From positions 228,239 to 292,238 of the forward strand of contig BIFV01000005.1 in the NCBI GenBank assembly GCA_003990955.1: DNA of 64,000 nt, written 5' to 3'. The position numbers were made by a program, and so were the translations under genes. The stretch comes from Sporomusaceae bacterium FL31. Its GTDB lineage: Bacteria > Bacillota > Negativicutes > DSM-1736 > Dendrosporobacteraceae. Shown here piece by piece: positions 24,286 through 33,203 of this stretch (position 1 is its first letter; each line of letters opens with the position of its first letter). The notes under the pieces are model-generated. The model did not search any database. It saw only the letters and a list, made by a program, of their open reading frames with translations, and had not been told where the DNA came from.

Positions 24286-24402
24286 TGAATCCTCCTTTTT
24301 TATTTCTGAATGTTCTAAAAATCTATTCCGTCTATACCATACCTCAACTATCCCTTTTGGGAAAAGCGAAACCTAGTCAATGGAATAAATTCAATGACAA
24401 TC

Positions 24403-24428
24403 GGAAAGAAGCAGGGGATAAATGGAAA
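24403..24428 (-). promoter_or_regulatory. possible LytTR-type direct repeat upstream of cstA
   Basis: Minus strand TTTCC occurs twice 21 bases apart (GGAAA at 24403 and 24424 on the plus strand). LytTR regulators bind direct repeats with about one or two helical turns between. The repeats are short, so this is tentative. Confidence 0.3.
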
Positions 24429-24473
24429 TGACTTTTCAGTCAAATTTATATAAAAACCAACTGGCAGGCAAAA

Positions 24474-24501
24474 TAAAAAAAGACAGCAGTTTCGCTGTCT
24501 T
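24474..24501 (-). terminator. terminator of the lytS-lytR operon
   Basis: AAGACAGC (24480-24487) pairs with GCTGTCTT (24494-24501), followed by a run of T on the minus strand. Confidence 0.8.
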
Positions 24502-24511
24502 GAAGCCTTAA

Positions 24512-25270
24512 CTATCGCAACCCCAAAATATCCTTTAACGTTTTAATCTGGCTTTTGCTAACCGGAATCTCCGCATCCGAACAATCCTCCACTTTTAGCC
24601 AATAGGTTCCTTTAAACCAGGGAATAACCTCTTTCACCTTATCCATATTAACAATATAGCTTTTATGAACCCGCAGCATATTGGTTCCCTCAAGCCGCTC
24701 CTGCAGCTCGGTTAAAGTACCGCAATAGTTATAATTGCCGCAGTTGGTCACAACTAAAACGTTCCCAGCCTGTGCATGAACATAAATAATAGCATCATAA
24801 TAAATCATGACAATTTTACCATTCTTTTCGACAGGTAATTTTTTGACCTGAATCTTGTTATAGCCCAAGGCTTCATCCACCCGATTGGCTGCTGCCTGCC
24901 ATTCGTCAGGACAATAATTCTTCAATCTCTCAATGGTTGTATGGATGCGCTCTTGTTCAAACGGTTTTAACAAGTAATCAACAGCACCAACTTCAAAAGC
25001 CTTCAGTGCATATTCATCATAAGCGGTAGCAAAAACGATTAATGCCTGAGGAGCAACTTTTCTAATGACAGCAGCAGTTTCCAGCCCATTCATACCGTGC
25101 ATTTCAACATCGATAAATACAACATTCGGCTTTAGCTGAGCCGCCAGACTGATCGCAGTTCCCCCGCCATCCGCTTCAGCAACCACCTCAAGCCCATCTT
25201 CTAACGACAATAAATATTTCAGCTCATCTCTGGCTGGAGCTTCATCATCCACCACTAATGCTTTAAGCAC
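24512..25270 (-). CDS. lytR: LytTR-family response regulator
   Basis: 253 residues. Receiver domain: acidic pair VVDDEAPARDEL, phospho-acceptor Asp in VVFIDVEMHGMNG, Lys in DYLLKPFEQ. The C-terminal DNA-binding LytTR domain covers about 150-250, with ITHAQ-like IIYVHAQAGNVLV and MLRVHKSYIVNMDKVKEV. I start at the GTG of VLKALVVDDE, which overlaps the kinase stop by 8 bases and has a GGAGAGGG site; an ATG 18 bases upstream is less likely. Partner of the LytS kinase; probable target is the adjacent cstA. Confidence 0.9.
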   Translation of the reverse strand: MLKALVVDDEAPARDELKYLLSLEDGLEVVAEADGGGTAISLAAQLKPNVVFIDVEMHGMNGLETAAVIRKVAPQALIVFATAYDEYALKAFEVGAVDYLLKPFEQERIHTTIERLKNYCPDEWQAAANRVDEALGYNKIQVKKLPVEKNGKIVMIYYDAIIYVHAQAGNVLVVTNCGNYNYCGTLTELQERLEGTNMLRVHKSYIVNMDKVKEVIPWFKGTYWLKVEDCSDAEIPVSKSQIKTLKDILGLR

Positions 25271-26966
25271 TGGCAACCCTCTCCTCATTTAGCAGCTTTG
25301 GCAGCCTCATTTGAATCCTAGTGCCATGCCCAGGCCGACTATCTAACTCAAGGCCGAAACTGGCACCAAATTGTCCGCGTAAGCGCTCATGGACATTGGT
25401 CAACCCAATGCGTTCCCCACAGCAGCGCGGCAGCTGCAGGGGGTTATGCCGAATTACATCCATTCCAACACCATCATCAATAATATCGATTTCAATATAG
25501 TGGGGCATCTCAAAAGCTCTGACAATGATCGTTCCCCCTGCTTCTTTCGGCTGCAGCCCGTGCTTAACGGCATTTTCGGCAATGGGCTGAATGGTTAGTG
25601 AAGGAATTAAGTATTTTTGCACTCCAGGCTGAATTTCTTCAATGACATTCAACTTATCGCCATGTCGGGCTTTTTCGATAGCCAGATAAGAGCGCACCTG
25701 AGTCAATTCCTCTTCTAAGGTAATATTCCGGCCTGTCTTGTGTAACGTAAACCGAAACATAGACCCTAACTTTAATAGCAATTCTCTGGCTAAATCAGGC
25801 TTAGTCCGAATCAGTGAAGTAATTGTATTGAGGGTATTAAATAAAAAATGCGGATTAATTTGCGCCTGCAGCGCCTTCAATTCAGCGCTGGCTGCCAATT
25901 TGGCCTGGCGATCAATCTCGGTAAGCTCTAACTGAGTAGAAAATAAATGGGCAACCCCTGAAGCAAAGGTAATATCGGCATGACCGATTGCATTAGGCCG
26001 TGTATAATACAATTTCAAGGTGCCAATAACCACCTCTGCCCGTTTCAAGGGGACAATGATGGCACTGGCTAACGTGCAGTTCGGACAGGCGCAGCCAATT
26101 TCAAAAGCGTTTTGCGCAATGTAGATTTGCCCATTGGACAATACATTTTGCGTCGCTTTGGTTAAATCATTATTACAGCCAATATGATGATTAGACTCAG
26201 CACCAACAAAGGCTAACACATGGGCCTCATCTGTAATAGCCACTGCCCCATAACCACCGGCAGCAAAGATGATATCAGCAGTCGCCTTGGCCGATTCACT
26301 GTCAAGCCCCCGCCGCAGGTATGGCAGCGTTTTGCTCGCAATGTCTAATGCCTTTTGCGATTGTTCGGCACCTGCTCTTTGCTGCACATCAATCGCGCTT
26401 TTAATGATTACCATAAATACAGCAATCCCGATCGAGTTTACTACAATCATAGGAATGGCAATATGATTGACAAGCTCTAACGCCATTGGAAAAGGCCGGG
26501 CTGTAAGCAAAATAATCAGCATCTGCATGCTTTCACCAATAATACCACTCACCAGCGCCACCCACCAGGGAATAGGCTTGGCCGGATAACGGCGGTGTAT
26601 TTCACCAGCCAGCAATCCTTCACAAACATTGGCCAATGCACAAGAAAAGGCTGTAAACCCACCAAGGAAATAACGGTGCCCGCCGGCAATAAGCCCAGCC
26701 GAGACCCCCATCATGCGTCCTCCGATTAAGCCGGCCGCCATAACACCGATAACCCGCGAGTTTGCCAAAGCATCCTGAATGGGAATTCCAGCATAAGTAC
26801 CCAAGATGCCGATCAGCCCAAAGATCGCAGCCAAATGAATTCGTTCTTTAAATAAAACCTGCCGAAAAATAATCCGCCGGAATATCTTTGTTTGCGAAAA
26901 AATGAACGCTAAAGTAGCAGCAACGCTCATCCGTTCGATCATTTCCAATAATAACGATTTATCCAT
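25263..26966 (-). CDS. lytS: LytS-type sensor histidine kinase
   Basis: 567 residues. The 5TM-5TMR_LYT membrane sensor occupies about residues 1-190 (GLIGILGTYAGIPIQDALAN, MAAGLIGGRMMGVSAGLIAG), then a GAF-like segment with CACPNC, then the HisKA_7/His_kinase motif LQAQINPHFLFNTLNTI with the phosphorylated His and an HATPase domain (ENAVKHGLQ, DDGVGM). Same architecture as BtsS/YpdA pyruvate sensors and LytS. CGAGGT precedes the ATG. First gene of the two-gene operon. Given cstA next door, pyruvate sensing is the best guess, not proven. Confidence 0.92.
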   Translation of the reverse strand: MDKSLLLEMIERMSVAATLAFIFSQTKIFRRIIFRQVLFKERIHLAAIFGLIGILGTYAGIPIQDALANSRVIGVMAAGLIGGRMMGVSAGLIAGGHRYFLGGFTAFSCALANVCEGLLAGEIHRRYPAKPIPWWVALVSGIIGESMQMLIILLTARPFPMALELVNHIAIPMIVVNSIGIAVFMVIIKSAIDVQQRAGAEQSQKALDIASKTLPYLRRGLDSESAKATADIIFAAGGYGAVAITDEAHVLAFVGAESNHHIGCNNDLTKATQNVLSNGQIYIAQNAFEIGCACPNCTLASAIIVPLKRAEVVIGTLKLYYTRPNAIGHADITFASGVAHLFSTQLELTEIDRQAKLAASAELKALQAQINPHFLFNTLNTITSLIRTKPDLARELLLKLGSMFRFTLHKTGRNITLEEELTQVRSYLAIEKARHGDKLNVIEEIQPGVQKYLIPSLTIQPIAENAVKHGLQPKEAGGTIIVRAFEMPHYIEIDIIDDGVGMDVIRHNPLQLPRCCGERIGLTNVHERLRGQFGASFGLELDSRPGHGTRIQMRLPKLLNEERVASA

Positions 26967-27138
26967 ACCACTACCTCGACATTCATAATAGTCTTATCCT
27001 GTCTTCAAAGGATTTAGGCTATAAGTCCCAAGCTCAATTGGGACTTCTTCTTTCCATATATAGACATTATAATATATTTAACAACTAAATTATTATCTTT
27101 TTTTGCATCTGAGTGAAACAGCTTTGGGGGGTGATTCA

Positions 27139-28152
27139 ATGCGTATTGCAAATGCTGTTCCGGGCATGATTTTAGCTCAGGATCTATATGATGATTATGA
27201 TAATCTTTTACTTGAAAAAGGCATTGCTTTAACTGAATCATACATCAGCCGCCTCAAACAATTAGGTGTGCGAACCCTTTGGATCGAAGATTGTACCGCA
27301 GAGTCGTTAAAGGTTGATGCGATATCACCGGCATTGCGCTCTGAATTAACCGTTTATTTTCAAGCATTATACAGCATGAAAGTCAATAGTGTACTGACCG
27401 CTAACTTGCGTACCCTGTATTTGCGGGAAATTTCCGCCGCTGCCGAGAATGCCATTACCGAGATTGAAAGCCATGGCGAGAATCTGATCAACCTGCACAT
27501 TCGCCAATTGAATACCGATCAAGTCAGCCATGCCGTCAATGTATGCTTGCTCTCTTTGGTTACCGGCATCTACCTGAAGCTCCCTCGGCCGCTGCTTCGC
27601 GAGCTCACCGTCGGTGCCTTACTGCACGATATTGGCAAATCAGTTAATTCTGTAATTTTTGCAGCGACTCGGCCAACAGCCCATCCCATGAGCGGGCATG
27701 ACTTGCTGGCCAAGGCCGGGCAAAGTTATGGCGTCTGCCGAATTGCCGCTGAACACCACGAAAACTTCGATGGAACAGGCTTCCCCGCTGGCTTGACCGG
27801 AAAAGCCATTCACCCGCTGGCGCGAATTGTCAGTGTGGCCAATTATTATGATATTGCCTTGCAGCAAACATTATTGACTGACTTAACGCGTCAGGATGTT
27901 GTTGAAGCTATGATGGGTAAAGGGAATACCACCTTTGATTTAAATATATTGCGGGCATTTTTTCATAGCATTGCGCTGTATCCGGTTGGCAGTGTCGTTC
28001 GCTTAAGCACTGGACAAACCGGCCATGTCATAAAAAATCATGCCCACTATCCCCTGCGCCCCTTGGTCAGAACGATGACTGAAGCGGGATCTGTTGACAT
28101 TAACTTGCTTCATAAACCCGCAACCACCATTATTGAGCTCATTAAAGAATAG
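27139..28152 (+). CDS. HD-GYP-like protein, probably degenerate
   Basis: 337 residues. N-terminal DUF3391-like part, then an HD domain: SHAVNVC, VGALLHDIGKS and AEHHENFDGTGFP, the last a GYP variant with Phe. The conserved DVYDALTSDRPYR stretch of active HD-GYP phosphodiesterases is replaced by ANYYDIALQQTLLTD, so two Asp/Arg-Tyr positions are lost, and the segment after HDIGKS also deviates. A c-di-GMP-binding or degraded enzyme is likelier than a full phosphodiesterase. GGGGGGTG precedes ATG 27139. A paralogue with all motifs lies at 55408. Confidence 0.8.
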   Translation: MRIANAVPGMILAQDLYDDYDNLLLEKGIALTESYISRLKQLGVRTLWIEDCTAESLKVDAISPALRSELTVYFQALYSMKVNSVLTANLRTLYLREISAAAENAITEIESHGENLINLHIRQLNTDQVSHAVNVCLLSLVTGIYLKLPRPLLRELTVGALLHDIGKSVNSVIFAATRPTAHPMSGHDLLAKAGQSYGVCRIAAEHHENFDGTGFPAGLTGKAIHPLARIVSVANYYDIALQQTLLTDLTRQDVVEAMMGKGNTTFDLNILRAFFHSIALYPVGSVVRLSTGQTGHVIKNHAHYPLRPLVRTMTEAGSVDINLLHKPATTIIELIKE

Positions 28153-28177
28153 CCACCCGGCTATTCTTTAATTTTTC
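28142..28177 (+). terminator. terminator of the HD-GYP gene
   Basis: TTAAAGAATAGCC (28142-28154) pairs with GGCTATTCTTTAA (28159-28171), then TTTTT. The stop codon is inside the stem. Confidence 0.85.
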
Positions 28178-28269
28178 GCTAATTACACTGCCGCGTCAAA
28201 AAAGCCTCGCAGGATAAATCCAGCCAGTCACCGAACTTTAGTGAAAACATTTTATATTGAGGCGATTTT

Positions 28270-29109
28270 ATGTTATCTTCCGGTTATCTTAAAGTGATTT
28301 TGTCCATGCTAATTTGGGGCAGTGTCGGAGTTTTTGTCCGAATAGCCGACCAAAGCGCACCTGTCATTGTCTTTTTCCGAGTAGCGACCGGGGCTCTTGC
28401 TATTGGCCTGTATTTATTGCTGAAGCAGCAGCCAATTCAGATAAAAGGCCGGCTCAAGCTGGCACTGTTAAGCGGCGTTGCTTTATCATTAAACTGGCTG
28501 TTCTTTTTCAAAGCCATCCAAACCACCACCATTGGCAACGCTGTACTCACCTATTATTTATCACCTTTATTTGCAATTATCTGGGCGAACTTCTTTTTAA
28601 AAGAGCATTTAGAACGCCGTGCTTTGTTTGCCTTAGCATTAGCTGGCCTAGGCATTTTTTTTATGCTCTCCAGTTACGAATTTTCACTGACTAGTAATGA
28701 CTTCCTCGGCATCTTATTTGGCTTAACCGGAGCATTATTTTATTCTTCTCTGGTTGTTATGGTCAAAGCCATGGGTGAAGTGGATACCAATAGTCTGGTT
28801 TTGGTGCAAATGGGAGTAGCATCACTCATTTTTCTACCCTTTGTATGGTTAGAGCCTCCTGTACTTACCATGACTTCGCTAACGGCCATGCTGACCATGG
28901 GTCTGCTTCACTCGGCACTGGCCTTAGGGATTTATTTTAGCGGCTTAAAAACAGTAAAAATTCAACACGCCAGTGTATTATCCTACATCGACCCTGTAAG
29001 CTCTTTATGCTTTGCTTACTTATTCTTCGCTGAAATCCCTACCCTGTTTACAGCCATTGGAGGCGGGTTAATTTTGATTGCCAGCTATTTAGTTGTAACA
29101 AAGCGCTAA
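28270..29109 (+). CDS. EamA/DMT-superfamily transporter (RhaT/YdcZ type)
   Basis: 279 residues, ten hydrophobic segments in two EamA repeats. Starts LKVILSMLIWGSVGVFVRIA, the usual first helix, and the second repeat begins DFLGILFGLTGALFYSSLVV. The pattern fits drug/metabolite exporters of amino acids or similar compounds. TTGAGGCG precedes the ATG. It is followed by a hairpin overlapping the end of the convergent MATE gene. Substrate unknown. Confidence 0.87.
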   Translation: MLSSGYLKVILSMLIWGSVGVFVRIADQSAPVIVFFRVATGALAIGLYLLLKQQPIQIKGRLKLALLSGVALSLNWLFFFKAIQTTTIGNAVLTYYLSPLFAIIWANFFLKEHLERRALFALALAGLGIFFMLSSYEFSLTSNDFLGILFGLTGALFYSSLVVMVKAMGEVDTNSLVLVQMGVASLIFLPFVWLEPPVLTMTSLTAMLTMGLLHSALALGIYFSGLKTVKIQHASVLSYIDPVSSLCFAYLFFAEIPTLFTAIGGGLILIASYLVVTKR

Positions 29110-29131
29110 CTACAGTGAAGCACGCCGAAAT

Positions 29132-29160
29132 AAAAAATAAGCTCAACAAGTGAGCTTATT
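29132..29160 (-). terminator. terminator of the MATE gene
   Basis: AATAAGCTCA (29136-29145) pairs with TGAGCTTATT (29151-29160) and a T run follows on the minus strand; the last codons of the MATE gene form part of the stem. Confidence 0.8.
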
Positions 29161-30489
29161 GGCTGCTGACTGCCATTTGTTTGAAGCAAACCGCCACCAG
29201 ACCAAGCTGCTTCGCACAAAAAAATCACTGGCGGTAATAAACCAGGCTGCTGTAATATCATAATGCCAAACACAGATAAACAGATAAATAAGCGGTATCC
29301 TGACCAGCCACACTCCGGTTGTGGTCACAACCATAGGCCATTTTGTATCGCCAGCTCCGCGTAAAGCACCGCTAAGCACATAGGTTAACGCAATCGTAAC
29401 CTGCTCCAGAGCAGCAATCTTGACACAAAGCGTTCCCCAATAAATAACGGCTGGGTCGGTAATAAAAAACTTGGTTAAGGGTTCGGCGAACAAAAAAAAC
29501 ACCGCTCCCATCACTGCCATCCCGGTAAACGTCATGTGAGTGGTCAGCCACACATAGCGAATGGCTCGATGAGGAAGTCGTTTACCCAGATTTTGCCCCA
29601 TTAAGGTCATTGCGGCAACCGAGAAACCAAAACCAGGCAAAAACGAAATGGATTCAATCTGCATGGCTATTTGATGAGCCGCAAACTGAGCCGCGCCAAC
29701 TTGTGCCAGCAGCAGCGTAAAAACAATTCGCCCGCCTTGCATCGATAATTGCTCCAGCGCAGCCGGAATACTAATATTCAGGATTCTGCGAATGACGTCA
29801 GTACGCACCTTACTGACCGAATCCCAGCTGAGTCCAAGTTTTGCATGACGTTTAAGTACGATGATGGCCAGAATCCCGCCCACCATTTGTCCCAGACTGG
29901 TTCCCCACGCAGCACCATAAGCACCGATACCTGGTGAAAACACCCCGAAAATGAGTGAATAACTGACGATCAAGGTAATGGTATTGCTTATAGCGCTAAT
30001 ATAAAAGGCTGTTCGGGTCTGCCCCATTCCCCGCAGCACTGCATTCCCAATGGCTAATAACATTAACAAGGGAATTGACAAAAAATTGATTTGCAGCAAT
30101 TGTCCAGCCAACTTAGCTACAGCCTGATCTGCCCCGGTTAATAAGAAAAGCTGCGGTGCAGCAAAAAATCCGGCCACGGCAACGATGATTCCAATGATCG
30201 TTCCGATCAATAACGCCTGCCCAGCTACCGCCCTTACCTCACGGTAATTGCCTGCCCCCCACTCCCGGGCGATAATGGCTGACGAACCAGTACCAGTTGC
30301 AGCAAAAATCATGGCTGTTGAGAACTGCACCAGTGTTGCCAATCCGACTGCTGCCAGCGCTATGGCCCCAAAGCTGCCCACCATAACAGTCAGACAAAGA
30401 TTTACTACCATAACCCAAAACATTTCCAGTACAACTGGCCAAGCTAATTGTAAAATTTGGCCTTGCATATATCTTTTTATCGACAACAT
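29143..30489 (-). CDS. MATE-family efflux transporter
   Basis: 448 residues, 12 hydrophobic segments in two six-helix halves. Early motif LAWPVVLEMFWVMVVNLCLT and GTGSSAIIAREWGAGNYREV are typical of the NorM/DinF fold; the second half has LSMQGGRIVFTLLLAQVG. Exports drugs or metabolites using a Na or H gradient. GGAGG precedes the ATG. Monocistronic, convergent with EamA. Substrate cannot be read from the sequence. Confidence 0.9.
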   Translation of the reverse strand: MLSIKRYMQGQILQLAWPVVLEMFWVMVVNLCLTVMVGSFGAIALAAVGLATLVQFSTAMIFAATGTGSSAIIAREWGAGNYREVRAVAGQALLIGTIIGIIVAVAGFFAAPQLFLLTGADQAVAKLAGQLLQINFLSIPLLMLLAIGNAVLRGMGQTRTAFYISAISNTITLIVSYSLIFGVFSPGIGAYGAAWGTSLGQMVGGILAIIVLKRHAKLGLSWDSVSKVRTDVIRRILNISIPAALEQLSMQGGRIVFTLLLAQVGAAQFAAHQIAMQIESISFLPGFGFSVAAMTLMGQNLGKRLPHRAIRYVWLTTHMTFTGMAVMGAVFFLFAEPLTKFFITDPAVIYWGTLCVKIAALEQVTIALTYVLSGALRGAGDTKWPMVVTTTGVWLVRIPLIYLFICVWHYDITAAWFITASDFFVRSSLVWWRFASNKWQSAANKLTC

Positions 30490-30658
30490 GGATAAACCTC
30501 CGCTTCACAACATAGAACCTTCGCTGAAACACGGATAAACTCCTTTGAATCAGCCTTAGCAATCGAACACCAGCACGGTTTTGTGTTGCTTTTGAGGTAA
30601 AAAAAATTCCAATTTGTGTTATAATAATAACTTGAAAAATATAAAAGTTGGTGAGTTA

Positions 30659-32833
30659 ATGTTAATTCATGAAATACCTGCTACTATTGCCCGTGAAATA
30701 GGCACGAAAGTAAAACAAGTTGAAGCTACCATTCAACTCTTGGATGATGGCAATACCATTCCTTTTATCGCCCGTTACCGCAAAGAAGTGACCGAAGAAT
30801 TAAACGAAGAACACATTCGTACCATTGATGAACGCTTACAATATTTACGTAACTTTGTAAAACGCCAGGAAGATATTTTAGCCAGTATTGAAGAACAAAA
30901 TAAATTGACACCGGAACTGGCGCAAGCGATAAATTCTACCACAAAACTACAAGCACTGGAAGATCTCTATCTGCCATTTAGACCGAAGAAACGTACCCGT
31001 GCTCAAATAGCCCGCGAAAGAGGCCTGCAACCATTAGCCGATGTCATTGCCGCCCAGGAAATCACCTCAGGTGACCCTTTGACTATTGCCGAAGCTTATA
31101 TCAATGCTGAAAAAGAAATTAGTTCTGCTGAACTTGCTCTGGCTGGAGCACTGGATATTATTGCTGAAACAGTCTGTGAACAAGCCGATATCCGCGCGAT
31201 GATTCGAAAACAACTTTGGCAAACGGCTGAAATCAGTACCGAACTGGCTGTTGATGAAGCAGCCGGCAAGGAATTCCTGACTTACAAAGAATATCATGAG
31301 CCAGTAAACCGCATGCCTTCTCATCGCATCCTGGCTGTCAACAGGGGTGAGAAAAAAGACGTCTTAAAAGTCAAGCTTGAAGCCAAGCATGACAGCAATA
31401 TTGCCCTGATTGCTAAACAAATCATTACACAGCCCTCTATTTTCCAAACCTGTCTGACTGACGCCATTACCGACGGCTACAAAAGGCTTTTGTTTCCGGC
31501 TTTAGAACGGGAAATCCGTTCATTACTTTCTGAAAACGCTGAAACTCAGGCCATTCGTGTATTTGGCCTCAATCTGCGTCAACTGCTCCTGCAGCCGCCA
31601 TTAGCCGGTCATACCGTTATTGGCTTGGATCCAGGCTATCGTACTGGCTGCAAAATGGCGGTCGTTGACCCCACAGGAACGGTACTGGCAACCAATACGC
31701 TCTATATGACCATGAGCGATGCCCAGCAGCAGCGCGCTGCCGAGGCTTTGCTGAGTGCCATTGAGCAATATGGCGTCACTTTAATTTCGATTGGCAATGG
31801 AACCGCGTCTTACGAAACTGAAGAGTTTGTCGCCAAACTGATTCAAGCTCATCAGCTTGCAGTTCATTATATTATTGTCAACGAAGCTGGTGCGTCGGTC
31901 TATTCGGCTTCTAAGCTAGCCAAAGATGAATTGCCTGATTTAGATGTTTCCTTACGGGGCGCCGTTTCGATTGCCCGCCGCATTCAAGATCCGTTGGCCG
32001 AGCTTGTAAAAATTGACCCAAAATCAATCGGCGTCGGGCAATACCAGCATGATGTCAATCAGAAAGGCCTGACTGCCACGCTGGATTCAGTCGTAGAATC
32101 GGCCGTAAATCATGTTGGTGTTGAGTTAAATACAGCCTCTATTGAACTGCTCAAACATGTGTCTGGCATCAACGCCACCGTAGCTAAAAACATTGTAGCT
32201 TTTCGTGATGCCAATGGCTCTTTTAAAAATCGCGCCCAATTATTAAAAGTCCCGCGCCTGGGTCAGTCCGCATTTACCCAGTGTGCCGGCTTCCTACGCC
32301 TGCAGACAGGCATCAACCCGCTTGATAATACTCCAGTTCATCCCGAATCTTATGGTTTAGCTGAGGCAATTTTGGAAAAGCTGGGCTTCACCCCTGCTGA
32401 CTTGGCCAATAAAGATACCCTCAAATTGATTCAAGAACAAGCTCAATCGGCTCCGGCTGAGAAATTAGCCCAAGAGCTCAATGCTGGGTTGCCAACAGTG
32501 CGTGACATTCTTTCCGCTTTGGCCAAGCCTGGCCGTGATCCGCGTGAAGATTTGCCAGCCCCGCTTACCAGAAAGAACATTGTCAAGCTGAGTGATATTC
32601 AGCCAGGTACTGTCGTAAAAGGCACTGTCCACAATGTAACTGATTTTGGCGTATTTGTGGATATCGGTATAAAAACCAATGGGCTGATTCATCGCTCCGA
32701 ACTCAGTACCCGCCATTTCAAACATCCGCTTGATGTTGTTTCAGTTGGTGATGTTCTCGATGTCATGGTTATTGGGGTTGATCCTGATCGCAACCGAATC
32801 GCCCTTAGCTTAAAACAACTGCCAAAAGCATAA
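30659..32833 (+). CDS. tex: Tex-family S1 RNA-binding protein
   Basis: 724 residues, close to the family norm. Domain order: N-terminal helical Tex part (IPFIARYRKEVTEELNEE), YqgF-like RNase-H fold at about 330-460 (VIGLDPGYRTGCKMAVVD), helix-hairpin-helix region (LKHVSGINATVAKNIVAFRD), and a C-terminal S1 domain (VVKGTVHNVTDFGVFVDIG). A nucleic-acid-binding factor linked to transcription fidelity. I start at MLIHEIPATIA with TTGGTGAG upstream; a longer frame includes the -10 box TATAAT at 30620-30625 and is rejected. Confidence 0.93.
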   Translation: MLIHEIPATIAREIGTKVKQVEATIQLLDDGNTIPFIARYRKEVTEELNEEHIRTIDERLQYLRNFVKRQEDILASIEEQNKLTPELAQAINSTTKLQALEDLYLPFRPKKRTRAQIARERGLQPLADVIAAQEITSGDPLTIAEAYINAEKEISSAELALAGALDIIAETVCEQADIRAMIRKQLWQTAEISTELAVDEAAGKEFLTYKEYHEPVNRMPSHRILAVNRGEKKDVLKVKLEAKHDSNIALIAKQIITQPSIFQTCLTDAITDGYKRLLFPALEREIRSLLSENAETQAIRVFGLNLRQLLLQPPLAGHTVIGLDPGYRTGCKMAVVDPTGTVLATNTLYMTMSDAQQQRAAEALLSAIEQYGVTLISIGNGTASYETEEFVAKLIQAHQLAVHYIIVNEAGASVYSASKLAKDELPDLDVSLRGAVSIARRIQDPLAELVKIDPKSIGVGQYQHDVNQKGLTATLDSVVESAVNHVGVELNTASIELLKHVSGINATVAKNIVAFRDANGSFKNRAQLLKVPRLGQSAFTQCAGFLRLQTGINPLDNTPVHPESYGLAEAILEKLGFTPADLANKDTLKLIQEQAQSAPAEKLAQELNAGLPTVRDILSALAKPGRDPREDLPAPLTRKNIVKLSDIQPGTVVKGTVHNVTDFGVFVDIGIKTNGLIHRSELSTRHFKHPLDVVSVGDVLDVMVIGVDPDRNRIALSLKQLPKA

Positions 32834-32853
32834 GAAGCATTTTCCTAATCGAT

Positions 32854-32886
32854 AAATAAAAGGGCGGCTCAGCCGCCCTTTTATTT
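32854..32886. terminator. bidirectional terminator
   Basis: AAATAAAAGGGCGGCT (32854-32869) and AGCCGCCCTTTTATTT (32871-32886) pair perfectly around a one-base centre. Shared by tex and the convergent 56-aa gene. Confidence 0.9.
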
Positions 32887-33051
32887 ATGCTCATGGGAAG
32901 ACCCTAAGACCCACTTAATGCCCTGGTTCCGGGTAACCACATCACCATTTTGTTCTAGATTATCAATGCGAAGTCCCTGATCGTCTCTGGTGGGAACAAC
33001 GAATCTGACTAAAGTATCTTCCAAGGATTCGCTGTATTTAGATTGGTCCAC
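32881..33051 (-). CDS. 56-aa small hypothetical protein
   Basis: Starts at GTG 33051 (MDQSKYSESLEDTLVRFV) because AGGAGG lies 8 bases upstream; a longer frame from 33090 would begin before that site. Acidic, charged, with no membrane segment or Cys; the middle reads VPTRDDQGLRIDNLEQNGDV and the C terminus ends SSHEHK. No family known to me. Its stop overlaps the terminator shared with tex. The good ribosome site and clean stop make it a credible small gene. Confidence 0.6.
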   Translation of the reverse strand: MDQSKYSESLEDTLVRFVVPTRDDQGLRIDNLEQNGDVVTRNQGIKWVLGSSHEHK

Positions 33052-33203
33052 ACCATTCACCTCCTGGCCTATAGTGTTACCCAAAAACACTAAGCCAAGA
33101 CTTTTTTGTTATTTTGGCATGGAAATTGCCGATCTATCGTGCTTGAAACATGCTCTGTCTGGGTATATTAAGCTCCATAACCTTCAATAAAAGGAGTACA
33201 CCC

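Noticed and set aside
29749..29937. Opposite-strand frames inside MATE, CstA, hem and other genes
   Set aside because: They follow the codon pattern of the strong genes on the other strand and lack ribosome sites and motifs.
30614..30658. N-terminal extension of Tex
   Set aside because: It contains the TATAAT -10 box, so it is upstream of or at the transcription start.
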